Source: Allium sativum (taxonomy: Eukaryota > Streptophyta > Magnoliopsida > Asparagales > Amaryllidaceae). Taken from it: a DNA stretch of 64,000 bases. Positions within the stretch are counted from its first letter, which is position 1; every line of letters starts with the position of its first letter. Positions 25,300 to 37,261 of this stretch are shown one piece after another. The notes under the pieces are model-generated. The model was not told where the DNA came from, ran no database searches, and worked only from the letters and a program-made list of their open reading frames with translations. Position numbers and translations under genes: made by a program. The stretch lies in the NCBI GenBank assembly GCA_030737875.1, contig CM060910.1, positions 618,091,303 through 618,155,302 on the forward strand, given 5' to 3'.

Positions 25300-25700
25300 C
25301 TCTAGATTGGTTTAGTCTTCCTTCTCATCTTTGGTTCGGTTCGGTCGGGATCACCCATCGGGTCGGGTCGTGATACCCCACTTGGTTCGGATCGTGACTC
25401 CAGGCTTCGTGGCTCCACCAGTTTGGTCTTCCCCTTCAAGCTTCGGGTCGTGACTTGCTCCCTCAGGCGGTTCATGGCACACTCCAGTGGTTCAGGTCGT
25501 GGTCCTTGCTCCAACGGTTCGGGTCGTGGTCCTTCCTCCAATGGTTCGGGTCATGGTCTTTCATCTTGGACGATTTAGGTCAGCTCCTCCACTCAAGCAA
25601 GCGGCTCGTGATACACGTACACGGTTTGAATTCGTGGGGTTGGACTCTCGATCAGGTCGGGGTCGTGGCCACCATTCACGAGTGGGTCGGTTCGGATGGT
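25300..25700 (-). repeat. GACCCGA/CGAACC short-repeat array in the solo LTR
   Basis: On the plus strand it appears as repeated GGTTCGGGTCGTG, TCGGGTCG and GGTCGGG units. It corresponds in place to the 51855-52385 array of the young LTR, but the units differ in order and number. Confidence 0.65.
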
Positions 25701-26708
25701 GTGATCCGATCCGGTTTCCTGCATATTTTCCTGCGACTGTTTTTATGCCACACGATGGCGTTTTCGACCATTCTAACTTTTATAAACAATCACAAATCAT
25801 ACCAAATAGTCATAGCAACCTATAACATCAACCATAAACACCAAAATGATAATTAACCATGCCAAAATGGATCAAACATACCCAAAAACCCATGTTTTTC
25901 CCTTAACCCCCCTTAACCATGTTTAAGCATACAATTAACAAAACTTATCCAAATTAGCCCAAATTTCTATCAGAGCCCTAAAATAATATTTTAGAATCTT
26001 ACAAATTTTTCTAGATTTTTCTGAGTTATAATTTCGCTAATTATCACTAATCACCCTTAATTAGCCATAATTAGTCAAAAACAATGCAAATCACTCACCT
26101 TAGCCACAAATTACTTATAAATCTGAAAGTATCTCTGATATAGGTCGAATCTCTGTGTGTTCTAGCTGCTCTATCCCAAACTTGATGCTAATTTGCCTTG
26201 ATTTGATGTAGTTTAGCCTAATCCTTGATTAAACAGATATTAGGGTTGAGAGGATGTTAGTGGTGGCTGAAAAATGACAAAGAAAAGGCTTCTCTAACCC
26301 TAATCAACCCTCATATAGCTCTAATCCCGAAATCCCCCAATGGACCTAGCTGCTAAAGCACCCGGTTAAGCCCAATTAAGCTGCTTTTCACTTTCTAAAC
26401 CTTAATTCAGCCATATCTCCCAAACGATAAGTCCGTTTGACAAGTGTGACCACTCTACGGAAAGGTAAACCATCATCCGGATCTAACGGAAGTGGTTTTA
26501 GGTCAAAACTCCTTACCAATCAAAAGTTATATGCAAAACAAGATTCGCCAAGTGCAAAATGGTCATTTAAAAATCGGCAAAAATCATGAATATAGGAAAT
26601 GACCCCAATAGTTGTTCCCCAAAGTTACACGACCATAAAACCTCATATGAAAATGAATTAAATATTCTATGATCCTCTGATGCGTAGAATGCGGGTCGTT
26701 ACAGATAG

Positions 26709-28555
26709 CATGCCAAAGACTGCTTTTAGGACACCATCTGGTTTCTTCGAATGGTTGGTCATGCCATTTGGGTTGACTAACGCGCCAACGTATTTTGTGG
26801 ATCTTATGAATAGGGTTTTCAGAGATCAGTTGAATAAGTTCGTGCTTGTTTCGTGGATGATATTCTAGTTTATTCCCGGAATGAGGAAGATCATAAGGCG
26901 CACTTGCGAGTTGTTTTGAAAATATTGCAAAAGCATCAGCTGAGAGCTAAGTTTTCGAAGTGTCGCTTCTGGAAGATGAAGCGAAGTTCTTAGGACATGT
27001 TGTTTCTGGAAATGGGACAACGGTTGACCCCGCTAAAGTGGCAGCAATCCAGGACTAGGATAGCCCTAAGAGTGCGACAGATGTTCAGAGTTTCCTTGGG
27101 CTGGCGGGATATATATTATCGCTTTTTTGTAAAGGATTTCTCCAAGATATCTGCGCCATTAACAGAATTGACGAAGAAGAATTAGATGTCTACATGGGAT
27201 GCAAAGTATGAGCAAGCTTTTGGAATCTTGAAAGAGAGATTGATGAGTGCTCCTGTTTTGACCATTCCGAGTGGGAATGAAGAGATGGTGGTATACATCG
27301 ATGCATGCAGTACTGGACTTGGAGCAGTGCTGATGCAGAAGGATAACATTATGGCATACGCGAGCCGACAACTGAAGTCACACGAAAGGAATTATCCAAC
27401 TCATGATTTGGAGTTGGCGGCGATCGTGTTTGCTCTGAAGAAGTGGAGACATTACCTGTTAGGAGTTCGATTCGAGTTGTTTACGGATCACAAATCATTG
27501 AAGTATATTTTCCCCCAAAGGGATTTGAATCTTAGGCAGCAAAGATGGTTAGAGTTTCTGGCGTCATATGATTTTTGTATAGCCTATACTCCGAGTAAAG
27601 GCAACGCAGTGGCGTATGTGTTGGGTCGAAGACGCGCAAGATTGGGAGTGATGTTTTCAGAATGGAAGAACCTCAAGTACTTTGCATAATTTGATTTCAG
27701 GCCTCGGTGTGAGTTGGAACCTAAAATGTTGGCAAGCTTTTCGATAAGACCTACTCTTATCGAAAGGGTTGGCAAGGGCCAAAAACATGATATAAAGCTT
27801 GTTAAGTTAATCCAGAAGTTGGAATCAGGGGATAAAGAGTTTGAGGTCGATCGAGAAGGTTGGGTTCGAAAGAAAGGACGACTGGTTGTTCCTGATATCG
27901 ATGGGCTGAGAGATTAGGTTCTGAGGGAATGTCATCACTCGAAGTTGACAATTCATCCTGGTGGTAATAAGATGTATCAGGACATGGGGTGATCTTACTA
28001 CTGGGAAGGGATGAAGAGTGATGTTGGAAAATTTATTTCCAAGTGTATGAACTGTTAGTTGGTGAAAGCTGAACAGAGGAAACTGAGTGAATTGCTTCAA
28101 CCATTAGAAGTTCCTATGTGGAGGTAAGAGCAGATGTCGATGGATTTATCGATGGACTACCTAGGAACAGGACAAAAAACGAAGGAATTGGGTCAATGTG
28201 GATTGCTTAACCAAAAGTGCAAGTTTATTCCTATCAAGTCGACTAGGACAACATCGAAGTTGGCTGAGCTTTATATAAAGTAGATAGTTTGATTCCATAG
28301 TATTCCGAAGTGCAAAGTGAGTGATCGAGATCCCTTATTCATGAGTGGATTTTAGAAGAGTTTGCAAGAGACTTTGGGAACTGAGTTGTATTTGAGTACA
28401 GCTTATCATCCCCAAATCGATGGCCAAACCAAGAGGGTTAACCGAGTTTTGGAAGATCTCCAAGAGCTTGTGCATTAGACTTCGGGGGGTCATGGTCTAC
28501 ATTTAGTTGAGTTTGCATATAACAACAGCTACCAGTCAAGCATTGGGATGACAAC
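26709..28555 (+). pseudogene. Old Tekay-like gag-pol, piece 2 (RT, RNase H, integrase)
   Basis: RT resumes with [23 protein letters not shown] one-base loss destroys the frame just before the VDD motif (near 26850) and another near 26985. RNase H is open at 27186-27689 ([42 protein letters not shown]), but the last catalytic Asp is replaced (AVAYVLGRR where the young copy has AVADALSRR). Integrase follows with [19 protein letters not shown], then several stops, KVSDRDPLF and [14 protein letters not shown], in which the catalytic Glu of the young copy's DGQTER is Lys. The piece ends at [13 protein letters not shown], where the 28556 LTR inserted. Confidence 0.9.
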
Positions 28556-29148
28556 TGTAACAACCCGAAATTTCACAATAAATTCAAAAATTATTTTCAA
28601 TATAATTTTAAGGAAAATGCGCCAGAACTTAAAAATTCAATTTTTAAGTCATCGCATAGCCCTTAAATGGTGAAATTCTGCTGGGAAGCTCAGAATTCGA
28701 CAAAATATTGTTTTTTTTTTGCATTCATAATGACAAATCATTGTTGAGTTCCCAAATGCGTGTCGAACGAGGTTAGCATGTGGCCGTGTAGGGCAGACAC
28801 ATTTGCTAATAAACCGACGTTCAGTTAACAAAGGAACATTATTTTGGCGGTCTCAGAATTCGATTCCATTTTTCCTAGGTTCGTATCGTCAAATAATGGT
28901 TAAATCCAAAAGCCCATAATTTTTGGAGTTAGAGTTTGAGCATGCAAGACGAATAGGTACGCAAAAAACACATTTTTGGAGCTTATTTGAGCTCGAGAGA
29001 AAATTAAAACGAAAGGTCAAACGAACTTAGAATTCGACGAAACTTGGTTTGTTGGATTCGTATGGCAGTGTATTATCTCATATCAAATTTGTAAAGCAAA
29101 AGGAGACAGTTTGCAGTCAGACAGTCACAGAGAGCGGGAGACAAATTC

Positions 29149-29158
29149 CTATATAACT
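29149..29158 (+). promoter_or_regulatory. TATA box of the 5.3-kb solo LTR (CTATATAACT)
   Basis: CTATATAACT lies 593 bp into the LTR and is followed by a CT-rich stretch (CTCCATTCTCTCC) typical of plant transcription starts and leaders. Confidence 0.5.
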
Positions 29159-29226
29159 CTCCATTCTCTCCTTTCTTCCTCACTTCTCTTCACTTTATTC
29201 CTCCTTCAAATTCCCAAATTAATGGC

Positions 29227-29246
29227 AACCCTAACCCTAACCCTAG
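29227..29246 (+). promoter_or_regulatory. Telobox run (AACCCTAA) downstream of the TATA box
   Basis: AACCCTAACCCTAACCCTAG gives nearly three telomere-type units about 70 bp after the TATA box. In plants AACCCTA teloboxes are common near transcription starts. The run is too short and isolated to be an interstitial telomere. Confidence 0.5.
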
Positions 29247-29689
29247 CTTTACCACCTTCCTCCTCCTCTATCTTCCCTTAGCTGTCTACCCTCCCCCTAG
29301 CCCATGTCGGAGCCCTCTCCTACCCGTCGACAGCACCCCCCCAGCCCATGCGCAAGACCCCCCTCTTTCTTCCTTCTCCACTCCTAAAATTCCTCCTTCT
29401 AAACCTTTGTACACCTCCTGCATCTCCTCCTACCTCCTTTAAACACCATTTCCACTCTCTTTCCTCTCTTTAATTCCTTCACAAAGTCCGAATAATGCGG
29501 ATAAGGGTTCGAGCACCCCCGCACGAGCTTGATTTCATCTCCATTAGGCATTAGAGTGAAGCTTGAGCACTTCGGGTCTTCAGATTGCCGTAAGCAAGCT
29601 TGGGAAGGTCGGATTCATCCGCAAATTAAAGAATAGGCGAAATGGAACTCGCGTTGAGAAATTTTATCTCACTTTAGAAAGGGGTAGAT

Positions 29690-29950
29690 AGGTTTATAAA
29701 ATTGTTAGATTATTTGTAGTTAGTTAAAAATATGATTTTTAACTAATGTATGACATGAGATTATTTTTAGTTATTTTTAACTAATGCATGACATGATATA
29801 ATTTTTAGATAGCTAAAAATATGATTTTTAACTAGTACATGAAATGCAATTATTTTCAGATAGTTAAAAATATGATTTTTAACTAGTGTATGATGTGGAA
29901 TAAATTTTAGTTAGTTAAAAATATGATTTTTAACTAATGTATGCAATGTA
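29690..29950 (+). repeat. Tandem repeats with AGTTAAAAATATGATTTTTAACTA cores
   Basis: About four units of 50-65 bp contain TAGTTAAAAATATGATTTTT followed by AACTAGTGTATGANATG-like text. Each core is an inverted repeat (AGTTAAAAA/TTTTTAACT), so this LTR too carries an array of small palindromes downstream of its TATA box. Confidence 0.65.
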
Positions 29951-30736
29951 GTTACATGCACGGGATGTAAATGAAAATAAAATTTATTAAGACGATGGTA
30001 AGCAATGAACGATGTAAAAATATTGTTTTTAATCGTTATGCAGGTTGATGTGTTTGATTGAGTAGCTGATGATTAGAAATATTTAATCAAGCTGTTGATG
30101 TTAATTATTGCATACATGCATGCATATATATCTTGTTAGTTCAACACTTGAACTATTCACAAAATCATTTGCATTAGAAGCGTTGTATGGATATGTGACA
30201 CTCGCATGACATACAACGTGGATGGACACTTGGGACGCCTTAAATGAAATTGGATGTTGAATATTTATTTATGATTTTATGCGTGCATTGGATGCGAGTG
30301 ATGGACTCTGGATTAATTAAACATCACCACATAATAGAAATAAGCTGCTGAACTATACTACATAAGCATATCTGGACATACTCATATAAGCATGTAGCTG
30401 CTTGATTCTTATATGATGTGAACCGTATTGTATTCATTTATTTGATGCTATACGACGAGAACAATGACTGGAGGCCAGGTATACTGCATATTGATCAGAT
30501 ATGGCAGAAGACATGATTTGAACTTAAATTGAACCCATAAATAAATTTGTAAGATTAATAATAAACCCTACAGAGGTCAAGAAGCGACAAAAATATACAC
30601 GTCACTCTTGCATAGATACGGTACATAGGGATTGGGTAATTAAAATTGTACACATCGCATGGGGGCGATGTGTAAGGCACAATGATTGTTCACATGATTT
30701 TTAATTTTCACACAGACATTGACATGATTTATTTTT

Positions 30737-31332
30737 GGATGTTGTCATTGACACTCCAACTATTATTAAAAGGAGGTTATTTTTTAAAAACACTCCACCC
30801 TTTGAAAATTTGTTAAGGGGCTACACAAACATAATATTTCACACTACTCAATATTCCAGGATTATCCCTTCAAATTATATTAAAAAAAACTTATTCGAAA
30901 AAGGAAATCGTACTAAAATAAGCAGTTTGTCACCACTGCACTAAATGCAGCACGTAATCAATTATGTATGTATTTGACATTGATATGTCGAAAATTAATA
31001 ATCATTTCGGTGCATTGCCTTCGTAATTATAAAATCCGGCATATTTATGTCGATAAAAAAATAGTTCGATCCTATTCTTCCGAAAACATTTATCCTTTAG
31101 GGTCTTAAAAATTGATATATGCGAATTGAAAAAAAAACACGATGGCCTTGCCATATTTGTTAAGGTAAAATAACCTTTATTTGTTAAGGTGATAAATGGA
31201 TAATAAGGTAAAATTACCTTTATTTGTTAAGCGACAACTTTCCTCATTGGTACTCCCCTTAACAATTTTTTAAAAAAATGAAAAATTGACCCCTCCCCCC
31301 TTAACAATATTTGGAGTGTCAATAACAATGCC
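30737..31332. mobile_element. MULE-like MITE inside the 5.3-kb solo LTR
   Basis: The ends are GGATGTTGTCATTGACACTCC and the reverse complement of GGCATTGTTATTGACACTCC. Flanks are tttattttt (30728-30736) and tttatttct (31333-31341), a 9-bp duplication with one mismatch. The terminal core (ATTGTTAT..GCACTCC/GACACTCC) is shared with 3368-3597. Inside, ACCTTTATTTGTTAAGGT-like text is repeated near 31150-31230. It has no transposase. Confidence 0.6.
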
Positions 31333-33837
31333 TTTATTTCTACACATCTTTCAGTTTAAACATGTTGTATTGATCTACTGTGATTTATTGGAGTCTTTTT
31401 AGGCCATTTCCAATTTTTTCGGAGCTCTCCGTACAAATGAGGTTATGACGAAATTTTCCATAATTTAAAGGCGTTAGCCAAATATTTAGTCAAATAAATA
31501 GTTTGGAAGTCGTTGAACGAGTTATACTTTATACGAAAATATAAATTAAAATAAAACGAACAACTCAGCGGTAGTTTGTGTTTTCGACTCGTAATTTTAA
31601 ACGAGTATACCAGGAGATCCGACCATCGGATTTTCCCATACTTGGAACAGTTTGGTTCATTTTGAAAAGATCTTTCCAATGATAATATGTTAAAATCCAA
31701 CGGTTGGATCATTAGAAATGTTTAATTCAAAATTGAATGAAAACAACGTCATTGCAGTCGAATGACCTGAAACATTGTGCGATTGAATTGAGCTATATAT
31801 ATATATATATAAATAACGAAGGACTGTTTTAAATTAAAATAAGCAATTTAGAACATGGGTAAACCAATTATGATTTGTTTATAAAAATGAAAGTAGTTAA
31901 GTGTGAATTGACATGAAAAGATTTATTAAAGGAATTCTAGGTATATCGTGACGGAGTATTTAATTCGATGACTGAATTAAATTCTCGAGTAAACCTTTTA
32001 AATAAGGTAGTGAAATGAATTGTGAATGCTAGCTAAAAGGAAGAATTGATTTTATATATGTATGTACGAATTATTTGAAAAGACCGAGTTAATTCTCATT
32101 TCAAATAATTAAATGGTGACTAAACGTCAAAGAAAATGAAGACGGTGCAAGATCGGAAATCTTTACATCAAATGGATTACTACTGATGCCTTCGATATAT
32201 GTAGCTCCCTTGAAAAGGTTATAGTGGTAGTTGTTCGAACGTATTTGTTGATCATCCGGATATGCGAGGACCTCTCTCTTGTATTGGATATACGGACGAG
32301 GAATTAGTTGCCTCTAGCTTCGTTTAGACCAAAAACGGACATATGAATGGATTGGATGTTTGACATTGTATTGCGTGCTAAGTTGTTGAACACGGCTAAA
32401 TATATATCTTTTTGGTGGTGGAGAATTTATACTCTTGCTTAACACCCTTCTCCGAGACGTATGAGCTTAGAGGTTATATATTGGCGGAAATTAATGACAT
32501 AGTATAGACTGACGGTGTAGCATGCTAAGATGCAAGTGATCAAGGCTTTTGTTGAAAAGCAAAGTCTTGTGGTTGATGATCAAAGCACGGATTTAATTAG
32601 CATAACTTTGTGTATAGCATTAATTCGCGAGCCTCACACCCTAGTATGAGTCAGAAACGGGATAAGGGACGCAAGAAGTGCATATGTTTCTTTCTAGCTA
32701 AAAGTTGTGTCATGTATGGAGCCCAGACATTTTTACTTATGTGGATGTTGGATAACGAGGCGCCTCGGGTGTAAAGCTGAATAAAAGGCTTAAGTGGTCG
32801 ATGTACTGACCATTATGGAGTCTGATAGGATTGGAAAAAGTATGTTCAGGAGTAACCAATTCACAAAAGTAAGTATGGACTGGCCTTGCAGGATCCAAGA
32901 GTTACCCATAGGTGTGATCCTAGATCATCTTGCTAGAGGTGATCCAAACCGGTAAGGAGACCATCCCTTGCTTTGACTCATGACGGAAATCCAATTTCCA
33001 ATACGACATTGTGCGGGTTTAATTGTAAACCTATTTGGCGACATAGTAGAATAGGTTACTATGTCGTCTATGATCGATACATTTATATTGAAATTGTTTT
33101 TGAAACATCTAGACACTAATGATAATATCTAATGATTTTTGTTTTATGCGTATCAAGCATGTTTGGGTATTATAAGGTAAAACTCTTTCCTCCGGCTTAC
33201 ATTGCATTGTGTAATGGGACCTGAGTCTTATAACTGCTTCATTTTTCTAAAAAGCATGGCGTGTTTTACTTGATTTATTTTATCATATGCACTGGCAATT
33301 CAATGGAGTAAATCTGTTCCGTGTTATACAATGTGATCCTGTGATTGGCCTTATTATAAATTAAGTTAAGTAACTGTAGGATTTCTCATACCGATCTCAT
33401 GACTAACTCGTAGTTAGTTTTTCAGTTGCTAACTCGGATTCCCCTATTTTTGCACGGGCAGCCAAGTGAACATGTGATGGTCTTTCTTCTGGATATGCAC
33501 TGTAGCATCAGGTGCTCTTTTGGTAGAAGTTGAAGACTTATCTTTTATCACTTCTTTTGGACTCTTATGCACTACCTTATGCATGTTTATATTTGATTCC
33601 ACTTTAGACTTATTTTCTACTTAATGAAACTTGTTATGTATTAAGTAGGATCCTGTATCTATGTAACTCTGGTGATGTTTATGATGTTGATGATTTCCGC
33701 TGTTATGTTATGATGTAAATTATCCTCTGATTTTATGTATTATGCTATATTTTGAAATCTGTTGATGTGATTAATATGTAATATTCCAATGACAGACCTG
33801 GCCACCATGGAGCAGGGGTTTGGTTCGTGTCAGCAAC

Positions 33838-33899
33838 ATATGAGGCATTGTATGGAAGACCGTGTAATTCTCCGGCATGTTGGCTAAAGACTAGGGATG
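33838..33899 (+). pseudogene. Old Tekay-like gag-pol, piece 3 (integrase sliver)
   Basis: About 60 bp encode [19 protein letters not shown], joining GMTT of piece 2 to DKLILGPEM of piece 4. The last two bases (33898-33899) are the first TG of the 4.3-kb solo LTR left behind by the next insertion. Confidence 0.85.
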
Positions 33900-36637
33900 T
33901 GTAACACCCCACGTCCATTAATATCACTCAAAAAGGGAATGCATTAACTTTCATGGAGTATTATAAGAGTATAGAACAGAATATCACAAAACAGATATAT
34001 AAAATGATACTTAAGAAAATTCCTAATTTATTCATTGCAGCGGGAAAAGCAAAACATGTTTGGTTACAACATCAAAACCACATGCTAAAGCCAAGTACAC
34101 AAATATCCATCTTGCACAAAATTATTACCAGAGTACATAAAAGTAAAACCCTAATCCCACTCCAAATAGCTATGATGAAAAAGAGATAAGGTTGAGCATT
34201 ACTTTCAACACTTCCAAGCACTTCAAGAAGAAAGGAATCCAAGTCAAGCTTCACTATTCCCACCCTGAGCAACTGGGGGGAGGGGAAAGAAAGAAAAGAG
34301 GCGAAACAAAAAGGGTTAGACATATGTCTGGTAAGTCTAATGACTTTAACAATATAATTAGTAAAGTAACAAGATAAGAACATAAACTGGATATAAGAGA
34401 TGACTGCAACAGAAGCAGATATGACAAGGTAACAAGATGTAACGTTGACTGCGCTTCTAATCACTATAAGATAATTCCTACACCGCACCAATGCTAGTTC
34501 CACACTGAAAGTTGATCCCTCTTACTAAACACAGTAATAATAATGATGATGGTAGTTTCGTGTACTCCTAGCTGCTGTCATAGGTGTCGCCTGCTCCTAT
34601 CTGCACTAGTTGTATCCACTATCCTCCCTATTCAATCGTCTCCCTAACTCATAGGTACCCGTGCTAGTCCCACAGTAGGGTGTATCACTCCCTATAGTGG
34701 CAACCTGATACTACTAAAATGTACGATTTATACCTACACGATGCAACAACATCTTACCTACCAGTCCGGACCCATGCACGCACATGACTCCGTTGGATTT
34801 GCACTGCCATCGCTCACTCTTTATTGACCTTTTACAATCAACCCCAGTAAGCGTGTCCCTTCCTCGACCTAGTTCGAGCTCACATAGATACTTAATGGGT
34901 TACTGGTTGAAAAGGGTCCACCCACTTGACACAAGCTTCCCTCCTAAGCTTGGTCTCCAATAGAATTTCCACTTAACCCCTCTTTATCCCCATGTCCAAT
35001 CACATGTCTCATCCTGGTTAAGTGCTTTAATTATGTTTCAAATGCTACCCATGTTACCCACTTAATCCTTTTATCATTCCCATGCCTTACCACATGTCTT
35101 ATCTCGGTTAAGTGTTCATTAATTCATTATAATCGTAATCTTGCAAGACCTCCCACATTAGATTGTTGTTTTGCGGTGCTGGGTATGCCAGGCGGTTCCG
35201 GGCAGTCTTATACCGCAAGCCGAATCTAACCTCGTGTCTTTGCATTATTACACATCTAATTTCTGCCTTTGACCTCTCACATTATATTACCAAATTGCGG
35301 TTGCTGGATGTGTCGGGCGCTTTCGGGCAGTCTTATACCGCAATTTGAATCTAACCTCGTGTCTTAGGCGTTCATTATCACTTTCTTGATTCAATCTTGG
35401 ATTAAAATATACTCCAATTACCCATAATTTCCAATCTAAATTATGTTTATAATTTTAATCCAAATTAGGCTTATAATCTTATGTATACATGTTATGCCCA
35501 ATTTACGCCCAAATTAATTTGTATTCATTGTTATTAACAATTCATACCAAACCTCATGTATACAAATTATATCCAATTATGCCCAATCCAACTTACGCCA
35601 AATCTCATGTATGCAATTTATACACAATTATGCTCAAATTGATTTATGCCAATAATCTTCTTTTATTATAAATTTCCCCAAACTTTTCCCAATTGTTCAA
35701 ATGTTATTCGTACACAGATTTCAAAGTAACATGTTGGGCTCGAAGTTAGCCTAATCTCATTAAAAAAAAGAGAATCATGTCATCAAAACTGGCATAAAAT
35801 AGGCATATGAAACATGAACTGGCATATAACAATAAAATAGATCCAATAGGGCATATGACAACAGTAATTTGGGTATGCATGTAAAGTTAAGAATCTACAA
35901 AACTTGATATGATTCATCTTACAGGCATGTTCATAAAATCCAATTTACAATCCTATCACAATCACTTTTAATTTAATTATATGTGAAAGTAACATAGACT
36001 CACATCGACAGGATTAAGAAGAGAGAATAGAACTGAATCTGATTTCTGAATTTGATTAGCTATACCGTTGTTGTAGAATTTGATTCTTATCTTCCAATTT
36101 GAATACTCTAATTCTGATTTGCTTTGGAGAAGAGAGGCTAGTTTTAATTTAGATTAGAGAAGCATGGAGGCTCCATGGATTAGTGTAATGAAATTAGGGT
36201 TAGGTTTGGGTGTGTTTTTATAGATGTATTAGGTGAATTAGGACCTTTAGATTAGATTAGAGATCATCTGAACCATCTGACCAGAAAACACGTCATCCAG
36301 CCAATCCCCGAAGGACACATCATCAGAGAACTCTCCATAATTCTATGCAGATTTGGCCTCGGCATGGGCGCACTTCCCAGGTGCGCCAGTGCATTTTTGT
36401 TCTGGCTCACTTCACAAGTGCGCCAGTTATCCCAGCCTATTTTCTGATTTTTCTGCCCAACTTCTATCTCCATAACTTCTTCATACGGTATCCATTTTAC
36501 GCAAACTCGGACTCTATCTCAAGCAGAATTCCGAGAAGAACGCAATGGTGTAACCCATTTCACCTAATTCTTCTTTTAAAAATTAATTATTCTTTAATTA
36601 TCTCTTATGTCATATTTTAAAATTACGGGTTGTTACA
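33900..36637 (-). repeat. 3' LTR of the minus-strand gypsy element
   Basis: On the minus strand it starts TGTAACAACCCGTAATTTT and ends GGGGTGTTACA. It has TATA box CTATAAAAAC (36214-36223), donor-like GTGAGT (GT at 36003-36002), acceptor-like TCTGCTTCTGTTGCAG ending at 34404 and the hairpin module near 34262-34330. Confidence 0.9.
36214..36223 (-). promoter_or_regulatory. TATA box in the minus-strand gypsy LTR
   Basis: CTATAAAAAC lies 414 bp into the LTR on the minus strand; the other LTR has it at 44083-44092. Confidence 0.5.
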
Positions 36638-36650
36638 TTCTCCCCTCCTT
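36638..36650 (-). other. Polypurine tract of the minus-strand gypsy element
   Basis: On the minus strand AAGGAGGGGAGAA abuts the 3' LTR and follows AATTTCGGGGACGAAAT, the pre-tract text also seen in the other elements of the window. Confidence 0.8.
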
Positions 36651-36719
36651 AAAGGATTTCGTCCCCGAAATTTTCAAGTTAAGAAGAATGTATCCTACCA
36701 TCCAATCATCAATCTACTC

Positions 36720-37120
36720 ATCCATCATCCACAAGCATCCATTGTCCTTAAAAGATTTGCAATGTTATATTAACATATGAAAAAGTGTGTGTATATGTTC
36801 CTTATCTAATGCAAAGATCAGACGGTCTACTGATTCAGTTGACCTCCTTAATGCAAAACATGATAGTTCCATGCATCCATTATGTATGTAGAATAATCCT
36901 AATGATACATATCATTTCTATATGAGTGCACAACCATCCATTCAAATGCAGCATCCATATGATAACACATTCAATATACATCCATTAACTTAAATATGCA
37001 CACTCATTCATATGCAATATGAAAGTGATTGAGCCGATCTAGTGCCTAATGTGTGTGTAAACGCATCCATGATCAACCACTAGCAAACACTTACATCCAC
37101 GTGCATCCACCAAACATAAC
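36720..37120. repeat. Degenerate CATCCAT repeats in the 3' non-coding part
   Basis: Many CATCCAT, GCATCCAT and ACATCCA units are spaced irregularly between the polypurine tract and the end of pol. No open frame is present here. Confidence 0.45.
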
Positions 37121-37261
37121 ATGTCTCGAACACATGTTTACAACCATAGGATTTTCTACCTAAGGGTCGAAGATATAATCGAGAGGATACACTAAACGAT
37201 ATAACAAGCATAAATAAAGTGGTAGATAAAGGAGAAGTTAAGAACATACCCTCAAAAAGGA

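Larger units (their letters stand above)
24322..26703 (-). mobile_element. Solo LTR, young-Tekay family, minus strand
   Basis: This is a single 2382-bp LTR with gatag on both sides (24317-24321 and 26704-26708) and no interior. Its reverse complement starts TGTAACGACCCGCATTCTAC and ends GGGCCGTCACA, matching the 50822 element over most of its length at an identity I estimate near 85%. A solo LTR is what recombination between the two LTRs of a full element leaves behind. It splits the RT domain of the old element. The GACCCGA-type array is at about 25300-25700. Confidence 0.93.
28556..33832 (+). mobile_element. 5.3-kb solo LTR of a different gypsy family
   Basis: The insertion starts TGTAACAACCCG and ends TTCGTGTCA; the target copies are acaac (28551-28555) and gcaac (33833-33837), one mismatch. 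Removing it joins GMTT to YEALYGRP of the old integrase. No second LTR, primer site or polypurine tract is present inside, so I read it as a solo LTR. Near the 3' end the text CTCATACCGATCTCATGACTAAC and CACGGGCAGCCAAGT parallels the LARD LTR, so the family is related to the LARD's but distinct. It carries a TATA box (29149), a telobox run (29227) and a MULE-like MITE (30737-31332). Its length is unusual for a gypsy LTR. Confidence 0.8.

Noticed and set aside
24322..26703. Promoter or gene region between two coding pieces
   Set aside because: It is a solo LTR with exact gatag duplications; removing it rejoins the RT frame.
27186..27689. Independent RNase H gene
   Set aside because: It is the longest surviving frame of the old gag-pol, continuous on both sides with RT and integrase remnants, and lacks the last catalytic Asp.
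29227..29246. Interstitial telomere
   Set aside because: Fewer than three units inside an LTR; a promoter telobox is the simpler reading.
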